This document shows, piece after piece, positions 41,900-50,124 of a DNA stretch of 64,000 nt. The translations under genes and the position numbers were made by a program. A model generated the notes under the pieces. The model ran no database searches. It saw only the letters and a program-made list of their open reading frames with translations, and was not told where the DNA came from. The first letter of the stretch is position 1, and every line of letters begins with the position of its first letter. The stretch comes from Algoriphagus oliviformis (GTDB lineage Bacteria > Bacteroidota > Bacteroidia > Cytophagales > Cyclobacteriaceae). The DNA is taken from assembly GCF_017254915.1 (NCBI RefSeq), contig NZ_JAFKCT010000005.1, forward strand, positions 1 through 64,000, given 5' to 3'.

Positions 41900-42313
41900 T
41901 TAGTTTTGGAGGTGGAGGTTTAAGATGATGTCAAAGTTGAATGCGGAACCTACAGGGCAGGTTTTCTCCGTTTCTTTGGCGATTCTTTCAAATTCCCCAG
42001 CGGAGATCCCGTCCACTTTCGCGTTCAGCGTCAGCTCTGACTGCGTGATCTTTCCGTTGTCGAGCGTGATGACGGATTTCGTTTGGAGGTCTTCGGGATG
42101 GTATCCCGCCTGAGTCAAGTCCAGGCTTAGCTTCATGGTAAAGCATCCTGCATGGGCAGCTGCCAGTAGTTCTTCGGGATTGGTCCCTACACCCTCAGCA
42201 AACTTGCTGTTGTACGAATACTGGGTCTTGTCGAGGACTGTACTCTGCGTAGTGAGGTGTCCCCGGCCTTCGTTGATGGTGCCGTTCCAGACGGCCGTTG
42301 CATTGCGTTTCAT
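41900..42313 (-). CDS. OsmC/Ohr-family peroxiredoxin, 137 aa
   Basis: This OsmC-type hydroperoxide reductase has both catalytic cysteines in place: Cys57 in AAAHAGCFTM and Cys119 in KTCPVG. Glu47 and Glu48 in TNPEELLAAAHA belong to the active-site helix. These thiol enzymes reduce organic hydroperoxides using lipoyl or similar dithiols. On the minus strand, TACCTTTG at 42348-42355 fits the -7 consensus TAnnTTTG, 34 bp before the ATG. It is the first gene of a two-gene operon with the HSL esterase. A paralogue with cysteines at the same positions is encoded at 47348-47767, also followed by an alpha/beta hydrolase. Confidence 0.9.
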   Translation of the reverse strand: MKRNATAVWNGTINEGRGHLTTQSTVLDKTQYSYNSKFAEGVGTNPEELLAAAHAGCFTMKLSLDLTQAGYHPEDLQTKSVITLDNGKITQSELTLNAKVDGISAGEFERIAKETEKTCPVGSAFNFDIILNLHLQN

Positions 42314-42347
42314 ACCTTTTTGTTTTGATTGTTGCTTATTGATAAAG

Positions 42348-42355
42348 CAAAGGTA
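42348..42355 (-). promoter_or_regulatory. Candidate -7 element of the OsmC/esterase operon
   Basis: The minus strand reads TACCTTTG, an exact TAnnTTTG match, 34 bp upstream of the OsmC ATG. Confidence 0.4.
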
Positions 42356-42637
42356 TGGCGCAGATAGGGTATGGATAAAGGGTTAAAATTCTACTATGAT
42401 TGTACTTTTTTCCCTTCGATGGATTTTTTTTCGATTCGGCCTTGTCAGGCGGTCGATTTTGCCCCGCGGTGAAATGGTAAAAAGCCGAGCGCAGGAAGTT
42501 GTCTGAATAAGTTTGACGAAAGGATTGGAGCCTTTGCCGCGACAGCGCCATCACTTGAAAAAAACAGGCAGCTGGATGGCGAACGAAGCTGAATGCCGGA
42601 GCCCGACTTGATTTGCCCGGAGAGTTTTCAGGGCTAT

Positions 42638-42673
42638 AGAAAAACCCATTCAGACTGGCAGTCCGAATGGGTT
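42638..42673 (-). terminator. Terminator of the SDR/NTF2-like operon
   Basis: AACCCATTC and GAATGGGTT (42643-42651 and 42665-42673) pair, with additional ACTG/CAGT pairing inside. On the minus strand TTTTTCTA follows. It is a few bases after the NTF2-like stop. Confidence 0.65.
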
Positions 42674-42681
42674 GGTTCAAT

Positions 42682-42996
42682 TCACGCAATTTTCAAGGAC
42701 TGGATCAGCCCTTTGTCGAAATCATACTGGTAAGTCAAGACAAGCGGACTGCCCGGAAAGGAGCCTGCTATTTCGGCTTTCAATTGCTTTTCGGCTTCCG
42801 AGTATTCAAGCGGTTTCATGCTGGTTTGGAATTCCTTGTTGGCCTTGTCTATCCAGTTTTGGATTTCCTTTCGTCCCCGGTAGGTTTTTCCCTCGTCAAA
42901 GACGATGGCCGATTCGGTGAAACATTCGGAAAATGCTGCGCTGTCGAGCTTGTTTTGCGCTTCTACCAGCGCTGTCAATACCTGTGGTAAGTTCAT
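42682..42996 (-). CDS. NTF2-like / SnoaL-like small protein, 104 aa
   Basis: The pattern LVEAQNKLDSAAFSECFTES, then YRGRKEIQNWIDKANKEF and a beta-rich end, is the cone-shaped NTF2-like fold (SnoaL-like). Members bind or isomerise small hydrophobic molecules, and many are uncharacterised. There is no signal peptide. The gene is 24 bp downstream of the SDR gene on the same strand, suggesting one unit acting on a shared metabolite, perhaps in detoxification. No catalytic residue can be assigned safely. Confidence 0.8.
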   Translation of the reverse strand: MNLPQVLTALVEAQNKLDSAAFSECFTESAIVFDEGKTYRGRKEIQNWIDKANKEFQTSMKPLEYSEAEKQLKAEIAGSFPGSPLVLTYQYDFDKGLIQSLKIA

Positions 42997-43020
42997 GTGA
43001 GGTTTGTTTTTAGTGGATAA

Positions 43021-43812
43021 TTAGATGGTGGGGATGGTCCCACCGTCGATGATGTATTCTGTACCTGTCAGATACTTGGCTCGTGGCGATGCCAAAAAGC
43101 CTACGAGTTCTGCTACCTCTTCGGGCTGCGCGGGCCGGCCCATGGGGATTCCGCCCAGCGCGTCCATCACGCTTTGTTTGGCTTGATCGGTGGTGATGGA
43201 CGAGCTCTCGGCGATCCTCTCCATCATCCGCTCCGCGGCGGTGGTCATGATCCAGCCTGGGGAGACGGTCAAAACCCTCACGCCTTTCGGCGCTACTTCA
43301 TTTGAAAGGCTTTTGCTGTAGTTGATAAGGCCGGCTTTCGCCGCTGCGTAGGGCAGTGTCGCATCGTAGAGAGGCAATCTGCCCTGTATGGACGCGATAT
43401 GGATGATGACGCCGGAGCTGCGCGCGATCATTTGCGGGAGGAAGGCCCGGTCTAGCCGTACGGAAGCAAGAAGGTTGGTTTGGATGGCTTCCTCCCAGTC
43501 TTCGTCAGTGAGGACGGCATAGCCTCCAGCTTTGGACTCCGAGCCTCCCAGGTTGTTGACCAAGATGTCCAGCCGGCCAAATTCCTGCAGGATTTCCGCT
43601 ACCACTTTCTTTGTTCCAGCCGGGGTGCTCAGGTCCGCCGGGACGAAGTGAAGTCTTCCGTCGGGCTTTTCGGGGGCGTTTCTTGCGGTGATGACCACAG
43701 TCGCTCCAGCCTCCAGGAGCCGCTCTGCGATCGCTTTGCCCGCTCCTTTGGTACCGCCGGTCACCAGGGCTATTTTGCCTGCGAGTTCCTTGTTGAAGTT
43801 GTTTTGTACCAT
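43021..43812 (-). CDS. SDR-family oxidoreductase, 263 aa
   Basis: This classical short-chain dehydrogenase/reductase has the nucleotide-binding TGGTKGAGKAIA near residues 18-29, NNLGGS, the catalytic Ser in IIHIASIQGRLP and the YxxxK pair in LPYAAAKAGLINYSKS. The C-terminus (KYLTGTEYIIDGG) is typical for tetrameric members. It is divergently transcribed from an HxlR regulator, and the shared 125-bp region contains the inverted repeat 43848-43866. HxlR regulators commonly control neighbouring quinone- or aldehyde-handling oxidoreductases. An NTF2-like gene follows in the same operon. The substrate is unknown. Confidence 0.9.
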   Translation of the reverse strand: MVQNNFNKELAGKIALVTGGTKGAGKAIAERLLEAGATVVITARNAPEKPDGRLHFVPADLSTPAGTKKVVAEILQEFGRLDILVNNLGGSESKAGGYAVLTDEDWEEAIQTNLLASVRLDRAFLPQMIARSSGVIIHIASIQGRLPLYDATLPYAAAKAGLINYSKSLSNEVAPKGVRVLTVSPGWIMTTAAERMMERIAESSSITTDQAKQSVMDALGGIPMGRPAQPEEVAELVGFLASPRAKYLTGTEYIIDGGTIPTI

Positions 43813-43847
43813 AGTGTTATAATCTATAGCACAAATTTCAGCCTTAA

Positions 43848-43866
43848 GTACACTTGGGACAAGTAC
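43848..43866. promoter_or_regulatory. Candidate HxlR operator between SDR and regulator
   Basis: GTACACTTGGGACAAGTAC is an inverted repeat (GTAC-CTTG and CAAG-TAC arms around GGA). It lies in the middle of the divergent promoter region, 36 bp from the SDR start and 72 bp from the regulator start. GTAC-containing palindromes are typical of the family. Confidence 0.5.
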
Positions 43867-43937
43867 GGAAATACGATTCAGATAGGGATCAATTTTTCCC
43901 CTATTGCATAATTTGGAGCATAGGTTTAATATTGATT

Positions 43938-44294
43938 ATGTATGAAAGAAAGATTTTGCCCAACCTCAATTGTGGACTGGATTTGATAGGGGAGGTATTG
44001 TATGGTAAGTGGAAAATTAGGCTGTTGTGGTTTATCAACGAGGGGGCGCTACGTCCCAGTGAACTGCAGCGCAAGATTCCGGATGCTTCCCGACGGGTAC
44101 TGAACATTCAGCTCAAAGAACTGGAAGAGCATGAACTGATCACCAAGAAAATATACCCCGTAGTCCCGCCCAAAGTAGAATTCAGCCTCACCGATTTTGG
44201 GAAGTCTTTGATTCCAGTACTCGCTGGATTGGGTAAATGGGCTGATGAAAATGACGGACAGCTGCGTGCCGTGATAGCCAAGCGTTTTGCTTGA
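43938..44294 (+). CDS. HxlR-family transcriptional regulator, 118 aa
   Basis: The ATG at 43938 (MYERKILPNLNCGLDLIGEV) gives the normal HxlR length; the frame from 43854 would run through the operator region. The family core is visible: NCGLDLIGEVLYGKWKIRLL with the N-terminal Cys often used for redox sensing, the winged helix RPSELQRKIPDASRRVLNIQ, and KVEFSLTDFGKSLIPVL. It probably represses or activates the divergent SDR operon in response to electrophiles or quinones (inference from the family). It is a single gene. Confidence 0.88.
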   Translation: MYERKILPNLNCGLDLIGEVLYGKWKIRLLWFINEGALRPSELQRKIPDASRRVLNIQLKELEEHELITKKIYPVVPPKVEFSLTDFGKSLIPVLAGLGKWADENDGQLRAVIAKRFA

Positions 44295-44325
44295 CCGTAC
44301 TATCAGCCTGCCGAAGTAAAATCGC

Positions 44326-45186
44326 CTATTGTTTACTTAGCCCTTTGCGAAAGGTAGCCGGCGTTTCCCCGGCTTTCTGCGTAAACATCCGGTTGAAGTA
44401 GGCAGGATCCTCATAGCCTAGTTTGAAGGCGATCTCCTTGATACTCGAGTCGGTGTAGAGCAAAAGCCGCTTGGCTTCCAGTACGATCCGGTTTTTGATG
44501 ATTTCGTTGGGGTTTTCCAGATGAAGCTTGTGGAATTTTTGGGTGAGCGTCTTTGGGGCGATGTTCAATAGCGACGCATAGTCGGCTACACTGTGTTTTT
44601 CCCGATAGTGTATATCCACCAGCCTGCTGAAGTTCCTGAAAAACTCCTGCTCCGCCACCGCCAACTGCAGGCTCTCATTTTCGAGATATTGTTTTTTCCA
44701 GGCTCTGGTGGCGCGGATGATGATCTGCTTGAGATGGATGCGGATCATCTCTTCGGAGGAGTTGTCCTGGGCAGTCAGTTCATCCGTGATTTGCATGAGT
44801 AGCAGGCGGACTGTTTTCGATTCTTCCGGCAACAAGTCCACCTTTGGTATTTCAAAAATATTGTTGAACAACAGGCCGTCGCAGGCTACCTCATCATCGT
44901 GGATCTGGATACAATAAAAGTCCCGGTTATAATAGATAAGCGCTCCCTTCTCCTGGCCCGCGGCGTGTATGTGCAGGTATTGGTTGGTGTTTATGAAGAA
45001 AAGCGAGGGCACCGTGACCTCGTAGTCATTGAAGTCCACCGTTAGGGAATATCCCTGGGGGACATACAGAACTTTGATAAAAGTCCGAAATGCCTCGCCG
45101 TTGACCTGGTCCAGCGAATCCGAGTCGAAAGAAACCATGCCTAATTTCTTGTGGTTGGACTCAAAGAGGGCTGCAGTGTTGTTCAT
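44326..45186 (-). CDS. AraC-family transcriptional regulator, 286 aa
   Basis: The start at 45186 (MNNTAALFESNHKKLGMVSF) is preferred; the long open frame upstream is only the shadow of the DMT gene. The N-terminal cupin-like sensing domain covers about 1-150. The C-terminal double helix-turn-helix includes ADYASLLNIAPKTLTQKFHK and IKEIAFKLGYEDPAYFNRMF, ending GETPATFRKG. It is encoded about 100 bp downstream of the DMT-type exporter on the same strand and could control it. The ligand is unknown. Confidence 0.88.
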   Translation of the reverse strand: MNNTAALFESNHKKLGMVSFDSDSLDQVNGEAFRTFIKVLYVPQGYSLTVDFNDYEVTVPSLFFINTNQYLHIHAAGQEKGALIYYNRDFYCIQIHDDEVACDGLLFNNIFEIPKVDLLPEESKTVRLLLMQITDELTAQDNSSEEMIRIHLKQIIIRATRAWKKQYLENESLQLAVAEQEFFRNFSRLVDIHYREKHSVADYASLLNIAPKTLTQKFHKLHLENPNEIIKNRIVLEAKRLLLYTDSSIKEIAFKLGYEDPAYFNRMFTQKAGETPATFRKGLSKQ

Positions 45187-45284
45187 TGGCGTGGGTGTTC
45201 GATGGTACAAGGTTACAAAAAAAATCGAACCGGCGACTCCGGCTCTTTGCACTTGGCTGTTGATGCTGAGAGTCGGTTTTGAGG

Positions 45285-46208
45285 TCAATTTTTTCGACTG
45301 TGCAGCAGCATGCCCAAGACTACCAGGCCTATTCCCGCCAGGGTGTAGTAGCCTGGGAAAACCGGACTGAAAATGACCAGTTCCCCGATGAGCGAAAAGA
45401 CCACCTCGGAGGCTTGGGTAGCTTCGACGGCTGCCAAGGACTTTTCGTCCTTTCTCACCTGATTGGTCGCCGAGAAGAAAAGCGCGGTGGCGATGAGCCC
45501 AGAAGAAATGGCTACTGCCAAAGTCTGCAATGCCTGACTCGATGAGGGGAGTCCTTGGCCGCCGGCCCATTCGACACAGACCAGGAGAATCCAAAACGGC
45601 AGACTACCGATCAACATGCCCAGAATGCGTTGGTAGGCGTCTAGCCTTCCGTCTACGAGCTGCATCATCTTTCTGTTTCCCAAGGGAAAAGCGAAAGCCG
45701 CGACGATGACAGGCAGGGTTCCGGTTCCCAATTCCTTGATGCTCAGGTTTTCGGCCTGGCTGAGCTGCATCATTCCTATTCCCAGAAGGATGAGCGCCGA
45801 ATAGAGGAAGGAGGAGAAGGGGATTCCTTTGGTTTGCGTGCCTTGGCTGAGCAGCGGGGATAGCAGCAATCCCGCCACGATCGTGATCTGCCAGGTCCCG
45901 GCGATCAGCCATGATGGGCCATAGGCAGCGGCATAGGTCAGTGTGGAGTAGAAAAGCCCAAATCCTACCGTGCTCCAAAGCAGCCATTGGATAGGATGTC
46001 TTTGCAGTTCCTTCAGCAGCTGCCCCAAATTTTTCCTCCAAAAAACAATCAGGAAGAATATCGGCAGCATCCAGAGGAAGCGCAGGGAAGCGCTCCAAAT
46101 CCAGCTGCCTCCGTTCACGGCCATGAGCCGGTTGAAGATGAAAGTGAAGGAGAAAAACAAGGCCGAGAGCAATCCCAAGAGGACTGCTTGGTTTTTGTTC
46201 GAAGTCAT
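45285..46208 (-). CDS. EmrE-type multidrug/DMT-superfamily exporter, 307 aa
   Basis: Ten hydrophobic helices in two related halves (FSFTFIFNRLMAVNGGSWIW at the start, VVFSLIGELVIFSPVFPGYY near the end) identify a 10-TMS DMT transporter of the EmrE-like multidrug efflux group. The Gly- and Trp-rich first helices and EATQASEVVFSLIGELVIF in the eighth/ninth helix are typical. It probably exports small organic compounds. It is followed by the AraC regulator. No catalytic signature allows a substrate prediction. Confidence 0.88.
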   Translation of the reverse strand: MTSNKNQAVLLGLLSALFFSFTFIFNRLMAVNGGSWIWSASLRFLWMLPIFFLIVFWRKNLGQLLKELQRHPIQWLLWSTVGFGLFYSTLTYAAAYGPSWLIAGTWQITIVAGLLLSPLLSQGTQTKGIPFSSFLYSALILLGIGMMQLSQAENLSIKELGTGTLPVIVAAFAFPLGNRKMMQLVDGRLDAYQRILGMLIGSLPFWILLVCVEWAGGQGLPSSSQALQTLAVAISSGLIATALFFSATNQVRKDEKSLAAVEATQASEVVFSLIGELVIFSPVFPGYYTLAGIGLVVLGMLLHSRKN

Positions 46209-46331
46209 TGGTAGAGCGATGCTTGTTGGAAACTTGGCGGAGGGTATTGGCCCTTTCTGGCTTTAATGGGAAAGGACTGGTTTTACGGGAAAAAGGCCCC
46301 TGAAAAAGGCGGATCCCTTCTAGGCGGAGGA

Positions 46332-46370
46332 TCGTAAAAGAACGCTGCGGAGCGTTTGGGCTCCGCAGCG
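46332..46370 (-). terminator. Probable terminator of the OsmC2/hydrolase operon
   Basis: CGCTGCGGAGC (46343-46353) pairs with GCTCCGCAGCG (46360-46370). On the minus strand it is followed by TTCTTTTAC, just after the hydrolase stop codon. Confidence 0.6.
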
Positions 46371-46380
46371 GTGGATGGTC

Positions 46381-47307
46381 TCAGCTGTTGGCTGGCGCCT
46401 CCTGCTTGGCAAACTTCTCCAGCTCGAGGTTGAATTTTTCCATCTCCTCGATGAATAGGGCATGGCCGCTTTTTTCAAACTTGACCAGATAGGAGTTTTG
46501 AATTCCCTCGTGGAGCTGCTCGGCAAATGCGAAGTCGCACAGCTTGTCTTGGACACCGTGAAAGATCGCCACGGGAATCTCCACCTTGGTCAGGCCAGAG
46601 CGCAGGTCAAGATTGGCGAGTGACTGGATGGACTGCGTGGTGGCGTAGGGGGAAGCTTCCAGATTGATCGCTCTCAGCCATTCCGACATTCCTTTTGAGA
46701 TCCCGCCTTCCGTAGCGGCAAAGGCTTTGTCGAAACCGTCCAAGACCTGGGGTCTGTCTGTTTTTGTCAGCTCGACAAAGGATGCTGCCCCTTCCGGCGT
46801 AAGGCCATAGGGATAGCCAGGCCGCTGTAGCCAAGAGGGCGCGGCGGCGGCAAACAGCGCGAGCTTGCTCAGGTGCGCTCCGTCGTACTTGATGGTGTAG
46901 TGCAGGGCGACGGCGCCGCCCATGGAGAAGCCTCCGAGGACGGCGTTCTCAATCTTGAGCTTTTCGAGCACCGCTTTGATGTCATCTGAGAAAACATCAA
47001 AGTCGTATCGTCCATAGGGTTTGTCCGATTTGCCGAAGCCGCGCAGGGAAATGCCGATCACGCGGAATCCTCTCTCTACCAAGTATTGGTATTGGTACTC
47101 ATACATGGCGTTGTTCAGCGGCCATCCGTGAATCAGGACGATGGATTGGCCTTCGCCCAGATCGACGAGGTGTAGCTTCACGTTTTTTTCCACCTCGATG
47201 TATTCCGGTCTTCCGGCTGAGGCAGCTGGTCTTTTTCCTTGGGAAAGCACTGCGTTGCTGTGCAGCAGGCTTGCCACTAGTGCGAATGTTAGGATTTTCG
47301 TTTTCAT
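46381..47307 (-). CDS. Secreted haloperoxidase-like alpha/beta hydrolase, 308 aa
   Basis: A signal peptide (to about residue 23) precedes an alpha/beta hydrolase of the non-haem chloroperoxidase/esterase group. It has the oxyanion-hole motif LIHGWPLNN, SLRGFGKSDKP, the nucleophile Ser128 in GGFSMGGAVAL, an acidic residue in FHGVQDKLCDF and His in SGHALFIEEME. These enzymes hydrolyse esters and can form peracids in the presence of peroxide. The gene lies 40 bp behind an OsmC peroxidase gene, so a shared role in peroxide or peracid metabolism is plausible. The same OsmC-then-hydrolase order occurs at 40833-42313. Confidence 0.88.
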   Translation of the reverse strand: MKTKILTFALVASLLHSNAVLSQGKRPAASAGRPEYIEVEKNVKLHLVDLGEGQSIVLIHGWPLNNAMYEYQYQYLVERGFRVIGISLRGFGKSDKPYGRYDFDVFSDDIKAVLEKLKIENAVLGGFSMGGAVALHYTIKYDGAHLSKLALFAAAAPSWLQRPGYPYGLTPEGAASFVELTKTDRPQVLDGFDKAFAATEGGISKGMSEWLRAINLEASPYATTQSIQSLANLDLRSGLTKVEIPVAIFHGVQDKLCDFAFAEQLHEGIQNSYLVKFEKSGHALFIEEMEKFNLELEKFAKQEAPANS

Positions 47308-47347
47308 AGTTTGTGTTGTTTAAGTGTGTATTTGATTTGGTTGGTGT

Positions 47348-47767
47348 TCAGTTGGAGGGATGGAGCTGGGCTTCCAGGGTGATCTCAAGGTTGTACACTT
47401 TGCTGACAGGGCAGTTTTCCTTGGACTTGTAGGCAATCTTGAAGAACTGGTCCTGTGATATGCCGGGGACTTTGGCTTCGAGCTTGAGGGCTGATTTGGA
47501 GATCGTTCCGTTGTCCAGCGAGATCGCCGCTTCCGTTTTGATCTCTTCCGGTTTGTAACCCGCGACAGTGAGATCAGCGCTGACCTGCATGGCGAAGCAG
47601 CTGGCGTGGGCCGCTGCCAACAGTTCCTCGGGATTGGTGCCGGTCTGATTTTGAAAGCGACTCACAAAGGAGTACGGCGTGTTGTTGAGGATTTTGCTTT
47701 GTGAGCTAAGGTTGCCCACCCCTTTTTTCAATGTTCCGAGCCAAATGGCACTAGCTGAGCGTTTCAT
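47348..47767 (-). CDS. OsmC/Ohr-family peroxiredoxin, second copy, 139 aa
   Basis: ATG 47767 (MKRSASAIWLGTLKKGVGNL) is chosen because it aligns with the start of the paralogue at 41900-42313; the frame is open further upstream. Catalytic Cys57 (AAAHASCFAM) and Cys119 (ENCPVS) are at identical positions in both paralogues, with TNPEELLAAAHA shared. Hydroperoxide reduction is predicted. It is the first gene of an operon with the haloperoxidase-like hydrolase 40 bp downstream. The two copies differ throughout, so this is not a recent duplication. Confidence 0.9.
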   Translation of the reverse strand: MKRSASAIWLGTLKKGVGNLSSQSKILNNTPYSFVSRFQNQTGTNPEELLAAAHASCFAMQVSADLTVAGYKPEEIKTEAAISLDNGTISKSALKLEAKVPGISQDQFFKIAYKSKENCPVSKVYNLEITLEAQLHPSN

Positions 47768-48390
47768 TTGCGTTTCCCTGTTTTGCGTGTGATTTGATAG
47801 TGCAAAGTTGTGGCTGTGACACGGCTGAAAAAATGGATAAAAAGCCATGAAACTTGTACATTTTTCCCTAATGGAGGTGAGAGGGAGATTTCAGGTTGCT
47901 GATGGAAAGCGGACGGTAGAGCCCCCGCTGGGCGTAGTGGAAAGTTTATAGGGCTAGGTGTGGATTGCATCTACACCTTTTTTATCCAAACAAATTTGTA
48001 GTTTGCTGAAGGGACGAAGGAATAGAAAAGAAGGCCAATTGCATCCCGATAAAAGGATGGAAGCGATAGTAGGGTAGGAGAAGGCGTCAAGAAATCTTCC
48101 AGAGGAGGATTTTGGCCTTGGTCTGGGTTTTGGATAGGAAAATTCTACCCAGTCGCCGCGGTGTTTTGACTATCTCGAGAAGGAGTGCCTATCAAAAAAA
48201 TAGATCTCATAAACTAATCGCATGGTTCAGCTTTGATGCTATATTTGGACTAAGTTCTTTCAAAAAACCACCTGCACAGCCGAAACCCGATATATTATAC
48301 TTTAAAATGACTGTTTCGACATGAGAACACAGTCTGATGAAGAATATAGGGGGTAAGCAAACAACATAAAATACCAGTTGTCTAAAGTAT
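47768..48390. other. Intergenic region with repeat copy R1
   Basis: It holds the minus-strand promoter of the OsmC operon at its left side and repeat R1 (47923-48062). The remainder before the gene at 48391 is AT-rich with no supported gene. Confidence 0.4.
47923..48062. repeat. Dispersed repeat R1 (about 140 bp)
   Basis: It starts CCCCGCTGGGCGTAGTGGAA, contains the hairpin TGTGGATTGCATCTACA and runs through GGGACGAAGGAATAGAAAAG to ATTGCATCCCGATAA. Relatives in the same orientation are at 48978-49118 and 50257-50375. Confidence 0.75.
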
Positions 48391-48942
48391 ATGATCAAAC
48401 CCCTCCTCACTGTCCCAATCATCCTTTTGTTTTTCGTTTCAGTGCATGCGCAAACCGACACTTGTGACTGTACTAAGCCTACCGAAAGCCAGATTATTGA
48501 TCTTTGCAACAAAGTAAACCGTACAGAATATTCCACTATTGACGGATTCAGTTTCACTTACCAAGAAGCTCTTTGGAAAATGGCGGGCGCAGACCCTCAA
48601 AAAGATGACTTCAATAAAGGTGTGGAAAAAGTGCAATGTTTCTGGAACAAGTACCGGCAACTTCTTACCTGCGAGTTTTCTACAAATACTGCCACGGGCA
48701 AGAATATCCTTAAGTATACTATCGAAGGTGGACTACCTGGCTTTACCGTAGAAATGGTAAAACGTTACCAACTGGATGTGAATTTCACAGATTACGATGG
48801 GGAAACAGTGCTGGACTACCTAGTGAGAAGGATGGGGGAAATGAGGAAAAGACCACCTGTTGACCAGTTGAAGATAGACGAGTATCAAAGAATCCATGAC
48901 CTTATAAGATCCAAAGGCGGAAAATATGCGACAGAATTATAA
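48391..48942 (+). CDS. Secreted hypothetical protein, 183 aa, ankyrin-like C-terminus
   Basis: I do not recognise the family with confidence. A signal peptide ends before QTDTCDC (about residue 20), and the mature N-terminus holds paired Cys (TCDCTK, LCNK). From about residue 110 the sequence (NILKYTIEGGLPGFTVEMVK, DYDGETVLDYLVRRMGEM) has the look of one or two ankyrin repeats. The gene is AT-richer than its surroundings and has a copy of the same dispersed repeat on each side (R1 and R2). There is no operon partner. It may be a horizontally gained or locally duplicated single-gene unit. Confidence 0.6.
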   Translation: MIKPLLTVPIILLFFVSVHAQTDTCDCTKPTESQIIDLCNKVNRTEYSTIDGFSFTYQEALWKMAGADPQKDDFNKGVEKVQCFWNKYRQLLTCEFSTNTATGKNILKYTIEGGLPGFTVEMVKRYQLDVNFTDYDGETVLDYLVRRMGEMRKRPPVDQLKIDEYQRIHDLIRSKGGKYATEL

Positions 48943-48977
48943 GTAGGATGGATTGGCTTTCCTTTTTCGTTCTTTGT

Positions 48978-49118
48978 CCCCAGGTGGATCTAGTGGAAAG
49001 TTTGTAGGGACTAGCTGTAGATTACATCTACACCTTTTTATCAATACAAATTTTCATTTTGCTGGGGCACGAAGGAATAGAAAAGAAGGCAATTGCATCC
49101 CGATAACGGGATCGAAAG
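48978..49118. repeat. Dispersed repeat R2 (about 140 bp)
   Basis: Collinear with R1: TAGTGGAAAGTTTGTAGGGA, the hairpin TGTAGATTACATCTACA, TTTTTATCAATACAAATTTT and CACGAAGGAATAGAAAAGAA, ending near ATTGCATCCCGATAACGGGA. It lies directly upstream of the LRR gene and could include its promoter. Confidence 0.75.
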
Positions 49119-49182
49119 GAAAAATGGATAAAGTTGTGAACTTCACCCAGCGGAGGGAGAGGATAAAACCGGATATTTGGAC

Positions 49183-50124
49183 ATGAAAGTGGCTATTTCT
49201 TTATTTTTCATTTTATCCATTTGTATTCAGGATCTTTTTGCGCAGCGATTCTTTTCTGAGGAAAAGTTATGGAGTCAATCGGTGTATTCGATTGAGGAGG
49301 CTTTAAAAAATCCGAGAAAGACTGTAAGTGTTTATCTTCGTGATACTTCTCTAAGGTCAATTCCTAGTGGTCTGCAAAACCTGCCCAAATTGCAGATGCT
49401 GAAGATTTCAGATTCAAAAATCGAGTCATTTTCCTCTTTTGACGCTCCAAGACTAAGGTTTCTAGACCTTTCGGGAAGTTCGGAAATTGATTTGGCATCC
49501 TTGTTAGAGGAAAATTCATTTCCCTTGCTTGAGAAATTAATTTTAAACTTTTGTGAAATTGAATCTATTCCCGGAAGTATTTTGGACTTGTGTAATCTTG
49601 TTAATCTTGAGTTTAGCAACAATAGAATAGCCCACCTTCCTGAGAAAATAGGTTCGATGAGAAAACTTGCTAGTTTGCTGTTGCAGAACAACAATCTTAG
49701 ATCCTTGCCATTTAGTTTTGGAAATTTCGAACAATTGGAAATGCTAGTCCTAACAGGTAATTCTTTCTTAGAGTTGCCGCAGGAAATTACTAATATCAAG
49801 ACTTTGAAAAGTTTGTTTGTTGGAAACGAGGGAATGGATGTTTATCAAATGATCGGAGTATTGAGCAAATGTGAATCTATAGAGATACTTCATTTGAGTG
49901 AAATAAAGATTGGCAGTTGCGCCAATATTGGAAGACTTGCTGAATTGCCGAATCTGGAAAGAATCATTCTTGATGACGTATTTGAAAGTGAAGAAGATAT
50001 TCATTTGGCTGAACTAGGGAGGTTTAAAGGGGAGGTGTTTATTAACACAAGTTTGGAATTGGGAGATGACACGAGGCTTAAAATAGAGTCTTACGATAAT
50101 CTTATATTGAATAGGATTGAGTAG
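49183..50124 (+). CDS. Leucine-rich-repeat protein, secreted, 313 aa
   Basis: The start ATG 49183 (MKVAISLFFILSICIQDLFA) opens a signal peptide; a TTG at 49177 is less likely. About ten LRR units of roughly 23 residues follow, for example LPKLQMLKISDSKIESF, LRFLDLSGSSEIDLASL, LCNLVNLEFSNNRIAHLPEK and FEQLEMLVLTGNSFLELPQE. LRR domains usually bind proteins; no enzymatic domain is present. The gene is markedly AT-rich compared with the sulfatase genes downstream and is enclosed by repeats R2 and R3. It is likely an accessory gene of foreign or rapidly evolving origin. Confidence 0.8.
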   Translation: MKVAISLFFILSICIQDLFAQRFFSEEKLWSQSVYSIEEALKNPRKTVSVYLRDTSLRSIPSGLQNLPKLQMLKISDSKIESFSSFDAPRLRFLDLSGSSEIDLASLLEENSFPLLEKLILNFCEIESIPGSILDLCNLVNLEFSNNRIAHLPEKIGSMRKLASLLLQNNNLRSLPFSFGNFEQLEMLVLTGNSFLELPQEITNIKTLKSLFVGNEGMDVYQMIGVLSKCESIEILHLSEIKIGSCANIGRLAELPNLERIILDDVFESEEDIHLAELGRFKGEVFINTSLELGDDTRLKIESYDNLILNRIE

